A stretch of 64,000 nucleotides of DNA from Photobacterium angustum (lineage in GTDB: Bacteria; Pseudomonadota; Gammaproteobacteria; Enterobacterales; Vibrionaceae), in assembly GCF_003026365.1 (NCBI RefSeq), contig NZ_PYOM01000003.1, forward strand, positions 1-64,000, read 5' to 3'. Both the position numbers and the translations under genes were made by a program. The stretch's first letter is position 1; every line of letters starts with the position of its first letter. The notes beneath the pieces are model-generated. The model was not told the origin of the DNA and did no database searches. It saw only the letters and a program-made list of their open reading frames with translations. Positions 1 to 9,017 of this stretch are shown here, piece after piece.

Positions 1-96
1 ATAATTAACACTAATATCATCAGTGATTGGTGAATATAAAGAATCAACGATTTGTACGAACTGTTTTCCCTTTGAGTTGATAATTCCTATCTTCAT
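1..96 (-). CDS. N-terminus of an unknown protein, cut by the window edge
   Basis: An open frame starts at an ATG (96-94) and runs off the left edge after 32 codons, beginning MKIGIINSKGKQFVQIVDSL. An AAGGG ribosome site lies just upstream of the start on the minus strand. The family is not recognised. It is divergent from the small gene at 330, and the roughly 230 bp between them would hold both promoters. Being real rests on the clean start and ribosome site only. Confidence 0.45.
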   Translation of the reverse strand, partial: MKIGIINSKGKQFVQIVDSLYSPITDDISVNY

Positions 97-329
97 AACC
101 CTTACACTTTTAATGAACCAATCCCTATTAATTAAAGATAGGCATAAACTCATAAACGTAAAGATTAATTTTTAAACAGAGAATAGTAACCCATTTAAAA
201 CATGTCTTTATAACAGATCCCCCTCAAGTTCATCCTTTACACTTTTCCAATGGTTCATTCTTATAGTGCGTTAGAGTGGTGACGTTTTGATTAAAAGTTG
301 ATATATTATAGATAGTTAAGGAGTATCTA

Positions 330-575
330 ATGGCAATAACAATTCGTGATATCGATAAGCATTATTATATGATTGAGTCTCTTAAATCATTAACAAATAG
401 CAATGTTACGACTAAAGCTCTCATAAACGGTGGCTATTTAGCAGTAGACTTAGGTCAACAATTAGAAGATGAACGACTAAAAAGAATAAAGGCAGAGAGT
501 GAACTTCAGGAATTAAAGCAAAAATTTTCATCTTATATCAAAAGTAAAGAAGAGTTATTAGATGCATTAAGATAG
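330..575 (+). CDS. small coiled-coil protein of unknown function
   Basis: This 81-residue protein starts at ATG behind a strong AAGGAG ribosome site. The second half (about residues 41-80) is rich in Glu, Lys, Leu and Gln with heptad-like spacing (LEDERLKRIKAESELQELKQ), which suggests a coiled coil. No signal peptide, membrane segment or cysteine motif is visible. It is followed at once by a long inverted repeat that probably ends its transcript and that of the convergent gene. The family is not recognised; the well-formed ribosome site and terminator support a real gene. Confidence 0.65.
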   Translation: MAITIRDIDKHYYMIESLKSLTNSNVTTKALINGGYLAVDLGQQLEDERLKRIKAESELQELKQKFSSYIKSKEELLDALR

Positions 576-576
576 A

Positions 577-616
577 TTTAATAACAAGTTAAAATTATCT
601 TTAACTTGTTATTAAA
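577..616. terminator. bidirectional terminator, 17-bp perfect inverted repeat
   Basis: Arms 577-593 and 600-616 are exact reverse complements around a 6-nt loop (attatc). The stem is almost all A/T and lies between two convergent stop codons, so it can serve both the 330 gene and the minus-strand PPC-domain gene. Confidence 0.7.
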
Positions 617-620
617 CATT

Positions 621-1019
621 TCATTTCGTATTAATTTTCAATTCATCAAATCGAGTCAATTCATCATACTCTCGGCTAAATGATAAATTCGTATAACTCG
701 CAATACAAATTTCCGCAGTATAAGAAACAATACTTCCATCAACAAGATGGCCACCAATCACCTGCCCTTCTTTATCGGCTACCGATATATGAAGATGGAC
801 ATGCTGTGGTGTTAATGTCCCTGATAATGTAAGAATTTCCAGAGGGCCTAACACCTCTATTGTCTTAGACTCATCAGCCAGTCGTATAATCACTTTAGAC
901 AAGCAACCAATACCTGAGAGTAAACTTCCTGCTTGGATCTTATTATCTTGTACAAAGTGAAGAATACTCTTTTTAAGATCTGTACCTTGGGTTAATCGAA
1001 ACGCGTATGGAATAATCAA
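621..1019 (-). CDS. PPC/DUF296 domain protein
   Basis: This 132-residue protein is one complete PPC (plants and prokaryotes conserved, DUF296) domain. The diagnostic parts are an N-terminal GTDLKKSILHFVQDN-like segment, a central GxxSxxxIRLAD strand and the histidine-rich TPQHVHLHISVAD (about residues 72-84), followed by GGHLVDGSIV. In this family the histidines line a possible metal or ligand site in a trimer. Bacterial members have no established role. The start is TTG at 1019 with a weak AAGAG upstream; no in-frame ATG lies before it. It probably forms a transcription unit with the two upstream minus-strand genes (DUF3634 and matP). Confidence 0.8.
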   Translation of the reverse strand: MIIPYAFRLTQGTDLKKSILHFVQDNKIQAGSLLSGIGCLSKVIIRLADESKTIEVLGPLEILTLSGTLTPQHVHLHISVADKEGQVIGGHLVDGSIVSYTAEICIASYTNLSFSREYDELTRFDELKINTK

Positions 1020-1074
1020 AATTGACTCTTTTAAATAGTGAGTGCAATAAACACTTTATTACACTTGCTTCCTA

Positions 1075-1380
1075 TTAAGCACGTTTACCCTTTTTCGTTG
1101 GATGAGAACTATGAGGGAAAACATTACGAATTCGTTGCTTTGTTTTACTTGGAATATCCTTTGAAAAATCAATTTTTGTAGTGAATCGATTTTTATAAAC
1201 TTTGATATGGCCACTAAAAGGTGTTTTATGTGCGATTTCTTTACACGCTGTTTGAAAGCCAGTAGGTACACTCCCTTTCGTTTTTATCAGTTCGCCATTT
1301 TCAAATTTCAAAACCATAATAGGACGATCTTTAAAGACGATAAAAATAACAACTACTGCTAAAACAAGTACATATTCCAT
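1075..1380 (-). CDS. DUF3634-like membrane-anchored protein
   Basis: This is a 101-residue protein with one N-terminal hydrophobic segment (residues 4-16, LVLAVVVIFIVF), then a compact basic soluble part and a lysine-rich tail (KKGKRA). Length and layout match the DUF3634 proteins known from Vibrionaceae, where they also sit next to matP; the family name is from memory. The ATG follows a strong AAGGAG. It lies 52 bp downstream of matP and is probably co-transcribed. Function unknown. Confidence 0.7.
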   Translation of the reverse strand: MEYVLVLAVVVIFIVFKDRPIMVLKFENGELIKTKGSVPTGFQTACKEIAHKTPFSGHIKVYKNRFTTKIDFSKDIPSKTKQRIRNVFPHSSHPTKKGKRA

Positions 1381-1432
1381 TTGCTTACTCCTTAAACGTA
1401 ACCTTTAAAAGAACAGCAACCACCAAAAAGTG

Positions 1433-1897
1433 TTATTTATCAAAGGATTCAATGTTTAGTAGTTCTGTCAGGTTATTTTTGATATCACTAACCTGTTTGT
1501 TAGCTAGCTCTGTTCGGTTACTTTCACTGATCAAATATTCGATAGTATCGGATAATGTAGAACCTAACTCTTGCGATTTTTCTGCCAACTTTTCCCAAAC
1601 ACGGAAATCTAAGTCAATTGACTTCTTACGTGTATGTACTTGTTCTGCATTAAAATGGCGTTTCCTTTTTGCTCGAATCGCTTGTTTAAGTTTATTTTCA
1701 AGTGCAAGAGACATATTAGAACTTATCCATTCAATCACTTTTGTTGGTTCATGTTCTATATCTAAAAGAGCCTCAACAGCAGCTTCTGCTTCACTGCGAT
1801 CAATAAAGCGTGTAATTGATTCGCCTTCCTTGTGTTTTTTTACTAAATAAGCCCATTTCCAACCGGCTTCAAGATTTTCAAGCTGCTGATATTTCAT
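1433..1897 (-). CDS. matP: MatP, Ter macrodomain organiser
   Basis: MatP binds matS sites across the replication terminus, condenses the region and links it to the division machinery through ZapB. The 154-residue length matches the E. coli protein (about 150). The four-helix bundle is followed by the conserved RKRHFNAEQ and HTRKKSIDL ribbon (about residues 79-97), which is the DNA-contacting ribbon-helix-helix, and by a C-terminal coiled coil. It keeps the usual position beside lonH and fabA. A palindrome of the matS type (1933-1945) lies 36 bp upstream of the start, which suggests autoregulation, although none has been shown. The ribosome site is weak. Confidence 0.95.
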   Translation of the reverse strand: MKYQQLENLEAGWKWAYLVKKHKEGESITRFIDRSEAEAAVEALLDIEHEPTKVIEWISSNMSLALENKLKQAIRAKRKRHFNAEQVHTRKKSIDLDFRVWEKLAEKSQELGSTLSDTIEYLISESNRTELANKQVSDIKNNLTELLNIESFDK

Positions 1898-1932
1898 AAA
1901 ATTACTATTTTCTCATCGTCAACGAAAAACAC

Positions 1933-1945
1933 GTTACAGTGTAAC
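1933..1945. promoter_or_regulatory. matS-like site upstream of matP
   Basis: GTTACAGTGTAAC fits the relaxed consensus GTKACRNYGTMAC and is palindromic in its arms. It lies 36 bp before the matP start codon, in the divergent matP-lonH promoter region. It differs from the strict E. coli matS only at positions 3 and 11. Confidence 0.5.
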
Positions 1946-2090
1946 CCTAGCGTTCTGAAATAACAATCATCTATATAGAATAACCGATTGTTTTTATGAA
2001 TCATAAATATAGCTCATAAGTTTCTATTATGAGCTCTTTGATTGTTTTATACTGCTTACCTTTTCACAGTAACAATAGAAAGCTAAATTT

Positions 2091-3824
2091 ATGCATGAAG
2101 AATCTTGGCGTACAATGTTTCCTGATTATAGCCAGTACCAAACAACTCTAGATCATTATAGTAATCTTGAACCCGCGACAGTTGGTACTCTTCAACCTCG
2201 ACTATCAGATGCCGTACGCCGCTTCAGCGCGCTTAATTTACAGCCTCGTATTCTACGTATTACGGCGCCTGATAACACCTTGTATCGTGACTATATTATT
2301 GAACTCATAAAAAAATACCAATCTCAAAGTAATAATAATACATCTAGCTCACAAACGAGTGAAAATGAGCAACCCATCATCATTGCGGGTGATGATATTA
2401 CTGCTGAAAAACTATTTGGTGCCGTCTATCCTGCTCTAGAATCAAATAGTTTAGCAAAACCAAGCGTTAAGCATGGTTTATTACACCAAGCAAATAATGG
2501 GTATTTGATTTTATCAATCACCGCCCTTCTCAGTAATCCATCGCTATGGCCGCGATTAAAAAGCGTACTAATGGACGGCATGCTAGATTGGGAAGCAGCT
2601 AACAAAAAAGTACTATGCCCATTACCAGCAGCTGAAAAAGTAAATGTTAAACTGGTAATCATTGGTGATCGCCATTTAATGGCAGAACTTGATCAGGCAG
2701 AACCAGATCTTGCTGCTGGTTTTGCTATGTATGGTGAATTTGAACAAGATCTCTTATTAAACGAATCCAATCTTGAAGATTATCTTCGTTATATAAAGGC
2801 GATTATTACCCATCATAAACTGCCGGACTTGGCTGATACTGATGCTGTGACTGCACTGCTATGTGCAGGTGCTCGTTATGCTGAAGATCAAACACGCTTA
2901 CCACTTTGTTTACTTTGGCATCTAAATCTATTATCTGAAGCAAGTATAGAGACAGACGGCAAAGTTTTAACAGCTACGAATATTAAAGCCTCACTTCGCG
3001 CTAAAGAATATCGTGAGTCTTATTTACCAGAACGCGCTATTGCTGATATTCACCATGGCCAAGTCCTTATTGCTAGTGAAGGTAAAGAAGTTGGTCAAGT
3101 TAATGGTTTAACCGTGGTTGAAATGCCAGGACACCCAACAGCTTATGGCGAACCTGCTCGTATTTCTTGTGTGGTTCACTTTGGTGACGGCGATATTTCT
3201 GATGTTGAACGTAAAGTTGAACTTGGCGGAAATATTCATGCGAAAGGTATGATGATCATGCAAGCGTTTGTTGCAACAGCGCTGGATTTAGATCAAGCCC
3301 TACCTTACTCAGCGTCCATTGTTTTTGAACAGTCATACTCTGAAGTAGATGGTGACAGTGCCTCTCTTGCAGAACTCTGTGCATTAATGTCTGCGTTATC
3401 TTCACAGCCAATTAATCAGCAAATAGCGGTAACCGGTGCTGTTGACCAGTTTGGCCGTGTACAAGCTGTTGGTGGGATTAATGAAAAAATCGAAGGCTTT
3501 TATAAAGTGTGTGTTCATCGTGGTTTAACTGGTAATCAAGGTGTTATCTTACCAAAGACTAACTTGAGCAACCTTTGTTTAAATGATGAAGTCATTGAAG
3601 CAATCAAAGCCAAACAGTTCCACATCTGGGCAATAGAGAACGTTGATGAAGCGATCCCTCTTTTAACGGATAAGCCATTCCGTAGCGAGAATGATGAAGA
3701 TGAAACTATTTTATCTTTGATTGAAGAAAGAATTGATTATTTTCACCATGGTGACCTTTCAAATGAGATTGGTCTGTTAAATCGCCTACGTTTACGTATA
3801 TCTAACTGGTTTGTCCAGAACTGA
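2091..3824 (+). CDS. lonH: Lon-family putative protease LonH (YcbZ type)
   Basis: This 577-residue relative of Lon lacks a normal AAA+ module and carries a C-terminal Lon protease domain. The catalytic pair is visible: Ser423 in VDGDSAS and Lys466 in VGGINEKIEG. They are 43 residues apart, the same spacing as Ser679 and Lys722 in E. coli Lon. The length is close to E. coli YcbZ (586). The first 380 residues are a degenerate ATPase-like part with no clear Walker A motif. The substrate is unknown. It keeps the conserved matP-lonH-fabA order, with matP divergent and fabA 68 bp downstream behind its own operator. Confidence 0.92.
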   Translation: MHEESWRTMFPDYSQYQTTLDHYSNLEPATVGTLQPRLSDAVRRFSALNLQPRILRITAPDNTLYRDYIIELIKKYQSQSNNNTSSSQTSENEQPIIIAGDDITAEKLFGAVYPALESNSLAKPSVKHGLLHQANNGYLILSITALLSNPSLWPRLKSVLMDGMLDWEAANKKVLCPLPAAEKVNVKLVIIGDRHLMAELDQAEPDLAAGFAMYGEFEQDLLLNESNLEDYLRYIKAIITHHKLPDLADTDAVTALLCAGARYAEDQTRLPLCLLWHLNLLSEASIETDGKVLTATNIKASLRAKEYRESYLPERAIADIHHGQVLIASEGKEVGQVNGLTVVEMPGHPTAYGEPARISCVVHFGDGDISDVERKVELGGNIHAKGMMIMQAFVATALDLDQALPYSASIVFEQSYSEVDGDSASLAELCALMSALSSQPINQQIAVTGAVDQFGRVQAVGGINEKIEGFYKVCVHRGLTGNQGVILPKTNLSNLCLNDEVIEAIKAKQFHIWAIENVDEAIPLLTDKPFRSENDEDETILSLIEERIDYFHHGDLSNEIGLLNRLRLRISNWFVQN

Positions 3825-3833
3825 TCCGAGTTG

Positions 3834-3857
3834 TTTAGCTTACACGTGTAAGCTAAA
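3834..3857. promoter_or_regulatory. FabR-type operator before fabA
   Basis: This is a perfect 24-bp palindrome with core AGCTTACACGTGTAAGCT, lying 36 bp upstream of the fabA start. It closely resembles the FabR operator of E. coli fabA and fabB (AGC-TACACGTGT type), through which FabR adjusts unsaturated fatty acid synthesis. That FabR binds here is inferred from sequence and position. Confidence 0.8.
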
Positions 3858-3892
3858 TTGCTCCCATACTTTTGAAGGAGTAATTGATTCTA

Positions 3893-4408
3893 ATGACACG
3901 CCAGCATTCTTATACACACGAAGAACTTGTCGCTTGTGGCAACAGCGAACTACACGGTCCTGACTTCCCATCATTACCATCAGATAACATGCTAATGATT
4001 GACCGTATCGTAAATATCACTGATAAAGATGGTGATCACGGTAAAGGCTTTATTGTCGCTGAATTAGATATCAATCCTGACTTATGGTTTTTCAACTGTC
4101 ACTTTAAAGGTGATCCTGTAATGCCTGGTTGCCTTGGGCTTGATGCAATGTGGCAACTAGTTGGATTCTTCCTTGGTTGGTCTGGCGGTGAAGGCAAAGG
4201 TCGTGCACTGGGTGTGGGTGAAGTTAAATTCACAGGTCAAATTCTACCAACAGCCAAAAAAGTAACTTATGAAATTCAGCTTAAGCGTGTTATCAACCGT
4301 AAGCTAATCATGGGTGTTGCTGATGGCCGTGTACTTGTAGACGGTAAAGAAATCTACGTTGCTAAAGATTTAAAAGTGGGTCTTTTTAAAGACACAGACA
4401 ACTTCTAA
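3893..4408 (+). CDS. fabA: 3-hydroxyacyl-ACP dehydratase/isomerase FabA
   Basis: FabA dehydrates 3-hydroxydecanoyl-ACP and isomerises trans-2- to cis-3-decenoyl-ACP, the step that commits to unsaturated fatty acids. With the ATG at 3893 the protein has 171 residues, and the catalytic His70 (in [14 protein letters not shown]) and Asp84 (in GLDAMWQL) take exactly their E. coli numbers. That start is preferred over an in-frame TTG at 3884, which would sit 3 nt from the AAGGAG at 3875-3880. A FabR-type palindrome lies upstream and a terminator follows. Confidence 0.97.
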   Translation: MTRQHSYTHEELVACGNSELHGPDFPSLPSDNMLMIDRIVNITDKDGDHGKGFIVAELDINPDLWFFNCHFKGDPVMPGCLGLDAMWQLVGFFLGWSGGEGKGRALGVGEVKFTGQILPTAKKVTYEIQLKRVINRKLIMGVADGRVLVDGKEIYVAKDLKVGLFKDTDNF

Positions 4409-4431
4409 TCAGCTTGATTAATCTGAATATT

Positions 4432-4467
4432 CAGCCCTGAGGCATTTATGCTTCGGGGCTTTTTTTA
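4432..4467 (+). terminator. fabA terminator
   Basis: The stem AGCCCTGAGGCA / TGCTTCGGGGCT (with G-U pairs) has a 4-nt loop and a run of seven T, and begins 24 bp after the fabA stop. Confidence 0.85.
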
Positions 4468-4661
4468 TCCACCAGCGTAGTAACCATCAACTTCTTCTAC
4501 GTGGTTATCAGTTATATAGCTCGAACAAATAAAAACAATGACCACCTTTTATTTGCAATCATAAAGGTAGTCAAATAAGTAATAGCATAAATTTGATTGC
4601 AAACCCTACAGAGAAGATTAAGAAGATATACCAATTATGCTATCAATTATGATTGTGTATA

Positions 4662-4687
4662 AAAAAGCCCCTTCTCCTAAGGGGCTG
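4662..4687 (-). terminator. rmf terminator
   Basis: Read on the minus strand, AGCCCCTTAGGAGAAGGGGCT is followed by six T, 30 bp after the rmf stop codon. Confidence 0.85.
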
Positions 4688-4716
4688 CAGAATAGGGTTA
4701 ACCATGAGGGAGGTTA

Positions 4717-4890
4717 TTATTTATAGAGACCTTGTTGTAACTCTTCTCTAGCGTCTCGCCAACCACCTAGCCAGTTAGTACGGGCATCTGTACCTTGGTA
4801 CGGACATGCATCTGTAGAACGGCCATTTAATCCGGCTTGATAACCTCGAGCCTGCGCACGTTCTAAACGATCCCGCTTTTGTCTCTTCAT
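4717..4890 (-). CDS. rmf: ribosome modulation factor RMF
   Basis: RMF binds 70S ribosomes in stationary phase and causes inactive 100S dimers to form. This 57-residue gene is too short for usual ORF cut-offs. It begins MKRQKRDRLERAQARGYQAG, nearly identical to E. coli RMF, and keeps the CPYQ and WLGGWRDA motifs in order. Only the tail (about 15 residues) diverges. An AGGA ribosome site lies 7 nt before the ATG. The place beside fabA is conserved in E. coli. It has its own terminator, so it is probably monocistronic. Confidence 0.97.
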   Translation of the reverse strand: MKRQKRDRLERAQARGYQAGLNGRSTDACPYQGTDARTNWLGGWRDAREELQQGLYK

Positions 4891-5009
4891 AGTTCGGTCC
4901 TCATCCTTATCTGTATATTACTTTTCATTACGATGAAGTAATGATGGAGTTTTTATGTCTCCACTAATAAAAATGGGTTATTTCGAACAATTTATCAAAT
5001 TTAAAAACG

Positions 5010-5038
5010 AAACAAGCCCACAAAATGTGAGCTTGTTT
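5010..5038 (-). terminator. terminator after the DUF3466 gene
   Basis: A 13-bp stem with one mismatch (AAACAAGC..CACA / TGTG..GCTTGTTT) lies 25 bp downstream of the stop on the minus strand and is followed by T-rich sequence. It closes the rlmKL-grx-uup-DUF3466 unit. Confidence 0.7.
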
Positions 5039-5062
5039 GTATAACGTAATTTATTTAAAAAA

Positions 5063-7078
5063 TTACTTACGACGTCTGAAACCAATAAAGCCTAACGCTG
5101 TCAAAGCTAAAATGCCAAGAGAGCCACCAGAACGTTTTACTGGCTCTTCGTCTTCTGCTTTACGAACAATAATATCTTTATCCGTCGCATTTGCCTTAGG
5201 TACAAGTTTAATCGCCACTTGTTTTTCAGCTTTTTGATTTCCATTTTTATCTAAACATTGCGCTTGTTTAGTTAAGTTTTGATAACCACCAGCACAGTAA
5301 TTTGCTGTTGCTGAAATGACACCAGCGGCGTTTATATCGGTTGCAGAAATAATACGGTATGAGTTTGCTACCGTATTCGCTGCACCACCATCATTGGTTA
5401 AGTCATCTAGCATCCATACACTACCAGCCTTTAGCGGCCCTTGAGCTGTAGAGCCTGCAATGTAGGTAAATGCACGATGACGACGCTCAGAGCCGTCAAT
5501 CTGGTTCTTCGTTTCTGAATCAACCCAACCTACAACCTGATCATTATCATTAATTGCTGTTGCATCACCATTTGAACCACTGAAGAATAATGAGCTTACT
5601 GACGAATCAAGGAACTTAGTCTGATTCGTTGCTTTATCAAAGATAAACATTTTTTGTGGAATCGAACGGTTTTCAGCTTTATGACTCTTTGCAATACCGA
5701 CAACTTTAAAGCTCGAGTTAATATCGTTAGCCATTGTGTATTGGTAATTACGATCATCACCGGTAGTAATCGTTAAACCAGGAACAAAAGTCTGCGTCCA
5801 TTTAGTTAAATCAGCATTTGGTTCAAAATATGCGGCTTGCATTACATACGAATCATCTGTATCGGCAGATGCGTAACCCACAGCAACAGGCTTATCATTA
5901 ACCATTGCAACGGCATTAGCAGATGCCTGTGCAGAAACATCATCACGATCAGGGTCAACAGCTGCTAAATTTGAACTAATAACACCTGATTTAACAAGAT
6001 TACCAGTATTATCAACAACCCAGAAAGCAGCTTCATTAGCAAAAGTACTAAACTGGCACTCAAACGTACTATAAAGGTTGGATGAATTATCAGCACATGC
6101 CTTTAATACATCAGAATTAAAACCTACCCCATCTAAATTGATATCGCCAGTATTAGGTTCACGAGAGCCAGGATTATTTATAAATGATGGGGCAAAAGAA
6201 GAAGAACCCACAACTAACAAATTACCGTCAGTCGTTTCTACTGCCCCATTCGCTGTCGTTTGCCCCATATTTTTAACAAATGCATCGCCCGATACAGGCG
6301 CTAATAAGGATACTGGGGTACCATCATTATTTACAAAACCACGTTTAGCAAAAGCACGAGGATTTACAGAACCATTCTTAAATACAGCTGAAGTTGACGT
6401 ACCAAAACTGTAATTACCCACGATACCTTCAAGAACGGCATCAGTAGTATTTGGTTCGATATCACCTAGTGTTTTATCAATTGAAGTATAGCCACTAGCT
6501 TTGTCCGCTTTGGTTGTAACAGCCATACCATTTTTAAGCGCCAGAGCATTTGAATAGTAACCATTTAACCAGGTCTGTTGAATATGTTGTAGACCACCTA
6601 AACCTTGACCGTCTTGTGGAGAATCAACATTATAGCCATAACCGTAATACTCGTTATCAGCCCAATCTGAACAAATATCATTAGCGTAACCAAAGGTATT
6701 TTTACAGTAACTATATAGCTCATTCAAATCATCAATGAACTGACGATTCTCATTATATGCTGTGGTGTCAGACAATGGCGTGCCTTGAGTACCACGTCGA
6801 ACGGTTCCCGCAACATCATATGAATCAGCATTACAGTTGTTACCTGTAAAGCAATTCTCACCTTCAGCAGACGATTTAATACCCGTAGTAAAAACTTCAA
6901 CCGGAGTATCTTTTGCATTTGCTTCCGCTTCAGGAAAATAATCTAGATCTGTAACCGTTTTTGATATTTCTTCATTACCTTTATCAACAGGTACAATATC
7001 ATAAACAGCAGCGCTAGCTTGGGATGCACCAGCAACGAGGATTGCAAGTGTTGATAGTTTTAACATCTTATGTGGCAT
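5063..7078 (-). CDS. DUF3466 family surface protein with GlyGly-CTERM
   Basis: This is a 671-residue exported protein. It has an N-terminal signal peptide (LKLSTLAILVAGASQASA, about residues 5-22), a long repeat-rich extracytoplasmic part, and a C-terminal sorting signal: GGSLG, a hydrophobic stretch (ILALTALGFIGF) and terminal RRRK. This is the GlyGly-CTERM pattern cleaved by rhombosortase, typical of Vibrio and Shewanella proteins that leave through type II secretion. The ATG at 7078 overlaps the uup stop as TAATG and has AAGGA upstream, so an in-frame start at 7114 is not used. Recurring AINDNDQVVGW / DINAAGVISATA units suggest a beta-propeller-like fold. Ligand unknown. Confidence 0.85.
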   Translation of the reverse strand: MPHKMLKLSTLAILVAGASQASAAVYDIVPVDKGNEEISKTVTDLDYFPEAEANAKDTPVEVFTTGIKSSAEGENCFTGNNCNADSYDVAGTVRRGTQGTPLSDTTAYNENRQFIDDLNELYSYCKNTFGYANDICSDWADNEYYGYGYNVDSPQDGQGLGGLQHIQQTWLNGYYSNALALKNGMAVTTKADKASGYTSIDKTLGDIEPNTTDAVLEGIVGNYSFGTSTSAVFKNGSVNPRAFAKRGFVNNDGTPVSLLAPVSGDAFVKNMGQTTANGAVETTDGNLLVVGSSSFAPSFINNPGSREPNTGDINLDGVGFNSDVLKACADNSSNLYSTFECQFSTFANEAAFWVVDNTGNLVKSGVISSNLAAVDPDRDDVSAQASANAVAMVNDKPVAVGYASADTDDSYVMQAAYFEPNADLTKWTQTFVPGLTITTGDDRNYQYTMANDINSSFKVVGIAKSHKAENRSIPQKMFIFDKATNQTKFLDSSVSSLFFSGSNGDATAINDNDQVVGWVDSETKNQIDGSERRHRAFTYIAGSTAQGPLKAGSVWMLDDLTNDGGAANTVANSYRIISATDINAAGVISATANYCAGGYQNLTKQAQCLDKNGNQKAEKQVAIKLVPKANATDKDIIVRKAEDEEPVKRSGGSLGILALTALGFIGFRRRK

Positions 7079-9012
7079 TAGGATTCCTTTTGCATCGCTT
7101 CCAATTCTTCCCATCGTTCAAAGGCAACTTCAAACTCTTCTTCAAGCTTAGCTAGGCCTGTAAGGATGGCTTGTGTGTCATTTTTCGGATCGGAGAAAAA
7201 CGCAGGATCATTAATTTGTTCCTGAATCTTTGCGATTTCATTTTCCAAGTCTTCAATTTTTTGCGGCAAGCCAGCTAACTCATGTTGAAGAGTAAAAGAT
7301 AGCTTCTTACCTGCGCGTTTAGGTGTAACGTCTTTTTGCTTTTGTGCTTGAGCAGCTTTCTTGCTCTTCTCTAATTCGATTTTTGCAGCCTGCTCTTTTG
7401 CTTGATTGGCATAAGAATTCGCACGCTGAGATTGTGCATCATGGTAACCGCCAACGTATTCGTTAACAACGCCCTCACCTTCAAAAATCCAGCTTGTAGT
7501 CACAGTATTATCAACGAATTGACGATCGTGACTCACTAAAAGTAACGTACCTTGATAGTTGGCAAGTATATCTTCTAAAAGTTCCAATGTTTCGATATCT
7601 AAATCGTTCGTTGGTTCATCGAGAACCAGCAAATTATTGGGTTTTAAGAAGAGTTTTGCTAACAATAGTCGGTTTTTCTCACCACCAGACAGTGCTTTAA
7701 CAGGTGTACGTGCACGACGAGGGTGAAATAGGAAATCTTGTAAATAACCTAGCGCATGACGAGTTTTACCGTTAATTGTTACTTCTTGCTTACCATCAGC
7801 AAGGTTATCCATTACGGTTTTCTCTGGATCGAGAATTTCACGGTACTGGTCAAAATAAGCCACTTCTAGCTTTGTACCACAGTGGAAGTCACCTTCTGTT
7901 GCTTGCAGTTTATCAAGCATCAGTTTAATTAAGGTACTCTTACCACAACCATTAGGGCCTATTAAGGCAATACGATCGCCACGCATAACATTAAAGCTGA
8001 AATCTTTAACGATTTGCTTATCACCATAGCTATAACCGATATTCTTTGCTTCAAAGACAATTTTACCTGAACGGTTCGCATCTTGTAGTTGCATATCTGC
8101 TTTACCTACAACATCACGACGCTCTGCACGTTCATTACGTAATGCTTTAAGTGCACGTACACGACCTTCATTACGAGTACGGCGCGCTTTAATACCTTGC
8201 CTTATCCACACTTCTTCTTGTGCTAGTTTTTTGTCAAATAATGCATTTTGTTCTTCTTCAACACGCAATAATTCTGCTTTTGCTTCCAAGTAACCTTCAT
8301 AGTCACCAGGGAAAGAGACTAATTGACCGCGATCGAGATCAACGATACGGGTTGCCATAGAACGAATAAATGCACGGTCGTGCGAGATGAAGATAATTGA
8401 ACCACGGAAGTCTTTTAAAAAACCTTCTAACCATTCAATCGTTGTTACATCAAGGTGGTTTGTTGGCTCATCAAGCAACAGAATATCAGGATCACACACT
8501 AGCGCACGAGCAAGCGCGGCTTTACGTTGCCAACCACCAGACAAATCAGTCAAAAGTGTATTCGGTTCAAGCTTCAAACTTTCAAGTACTGCTGCAATAC
8601 GTGTATCTAGTTGCCAGCCGTTGTGATGGTCAACTTGCTCCTGAATACGCGATAGTTTATTAATGTTAGCTTCACTAGGATCAGCGGTGACAAGATCCAA
8701 TTGGTGATGGTACTCACGCAAAACACGACCGGCATCAGCAAGACCTTCCGCTACATAATCAAATACAGACCCTTCCGCATTACGCGGTGGATCTTGTTCT
8801 AAACGAGAAACCACCAGCTCATTTTGACGTTGAATACTTCCGTCATCGAGTAATACGTCACCAGCAATCACTTTCATTAATGTTGATTTACCAGCGCCGT
8901 TACGACCAACAAGACAAACGCGTTCATGTGGCTGAAGAAGAAATTCTGCTTTATCGAGTAAAGCATGATCGCCATAGGCTAGCTGAGCGTTACTAATTTT
9001 TATAAGTGCCAT
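7078..9012 (-). CDS. uup: ABC-F ATPase Uup
   Basis: This 644-residue ABC-F protein has two ATP-binding cassettes and no membrane part. Walker A motifs are GRNGAGKS (near residue 37) and GPNGCGKS (near 353); the signatures are LSGGWQRKAALARAL and LSGGEKNRLLLAKL, with LLLDEPTNHLD and LVLDEPTNDLD as the Walker B motifs. The C-terminal coiled coil (about 560-640) is the Uup-specific DNA-binding arm. Uup affects transposon excision and ribosome-associated functions in E. coli. It starts 5 bp after the glutaredoxin-like gene and overlaps the next gene by one base, so it is part of a tight operon. Confidence 0.95.
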   Translation of the reverse strand: MALIKISNAQLAYGDHALLDKAEFLLQPHERVCLVGRNGAGKSTLMKVIAGDVLLDDGSIQRQNELVVSRLEQDPPRNAEGSVFDYVAEGLADAGRVLREYHHQLDLVTADPSEANINKLSRIQEQVDHHNGWQLDTRIAAVLESLKLEPNTLLTDLSGGWQRKAALARALVCDPDILLLDEPTNHLDVTTIEWLEGFLKDFRGSIIFISHDRAFIRSMATRIVDLDRGQLVSFPGDYEGYLEAKAELLRVEEEQNALFDKKLAQEEVWIRQGIKARRTRNEGRVRALKALRNERAERRDVVGKADMQLQDANRSGKIVFEAKNIGYSYGDKQIVKDFSFNVMRGDRIALIGPNGCGKSTLIKLMLDKLQATEGDFHCGTKLEVAYFDQYREILDPEKTVMDNLADGKQEVTINGKTRHALGYLQDFLFHPRRARTPVKALSGGEKNRLLLAKLFLKPNNLLVLDEPTNDLDIETLELLEDILANYQGTLLLVSHDRQFVDNTVTTSWIFEGEGVVNEYVGGYHDAQSQRANSYANQAKEQAAKIELEKSKKAAQAQKQKDVTPKRAGKKLSFTLQHELAGLPQKIEDLENEIAKIQEQINDPAFFSDPKNDTQAILTGLAKLEEEFEVAFERWEELEAMQKES

Positions 9013-9017
9013 CGAAA

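Noticed and set aside
1452..1850. 132-codon plus-strand frame opposite matP
   Set aside because: Shadow of matP; composition rich in Ser, Leu and Cys, and no ribosome site.
3884..3892. TTG start adding three residues to FabA
   Set aside because: Too close to the ribosome site, and it would shift the catalytic His70/Asp84 numbering.
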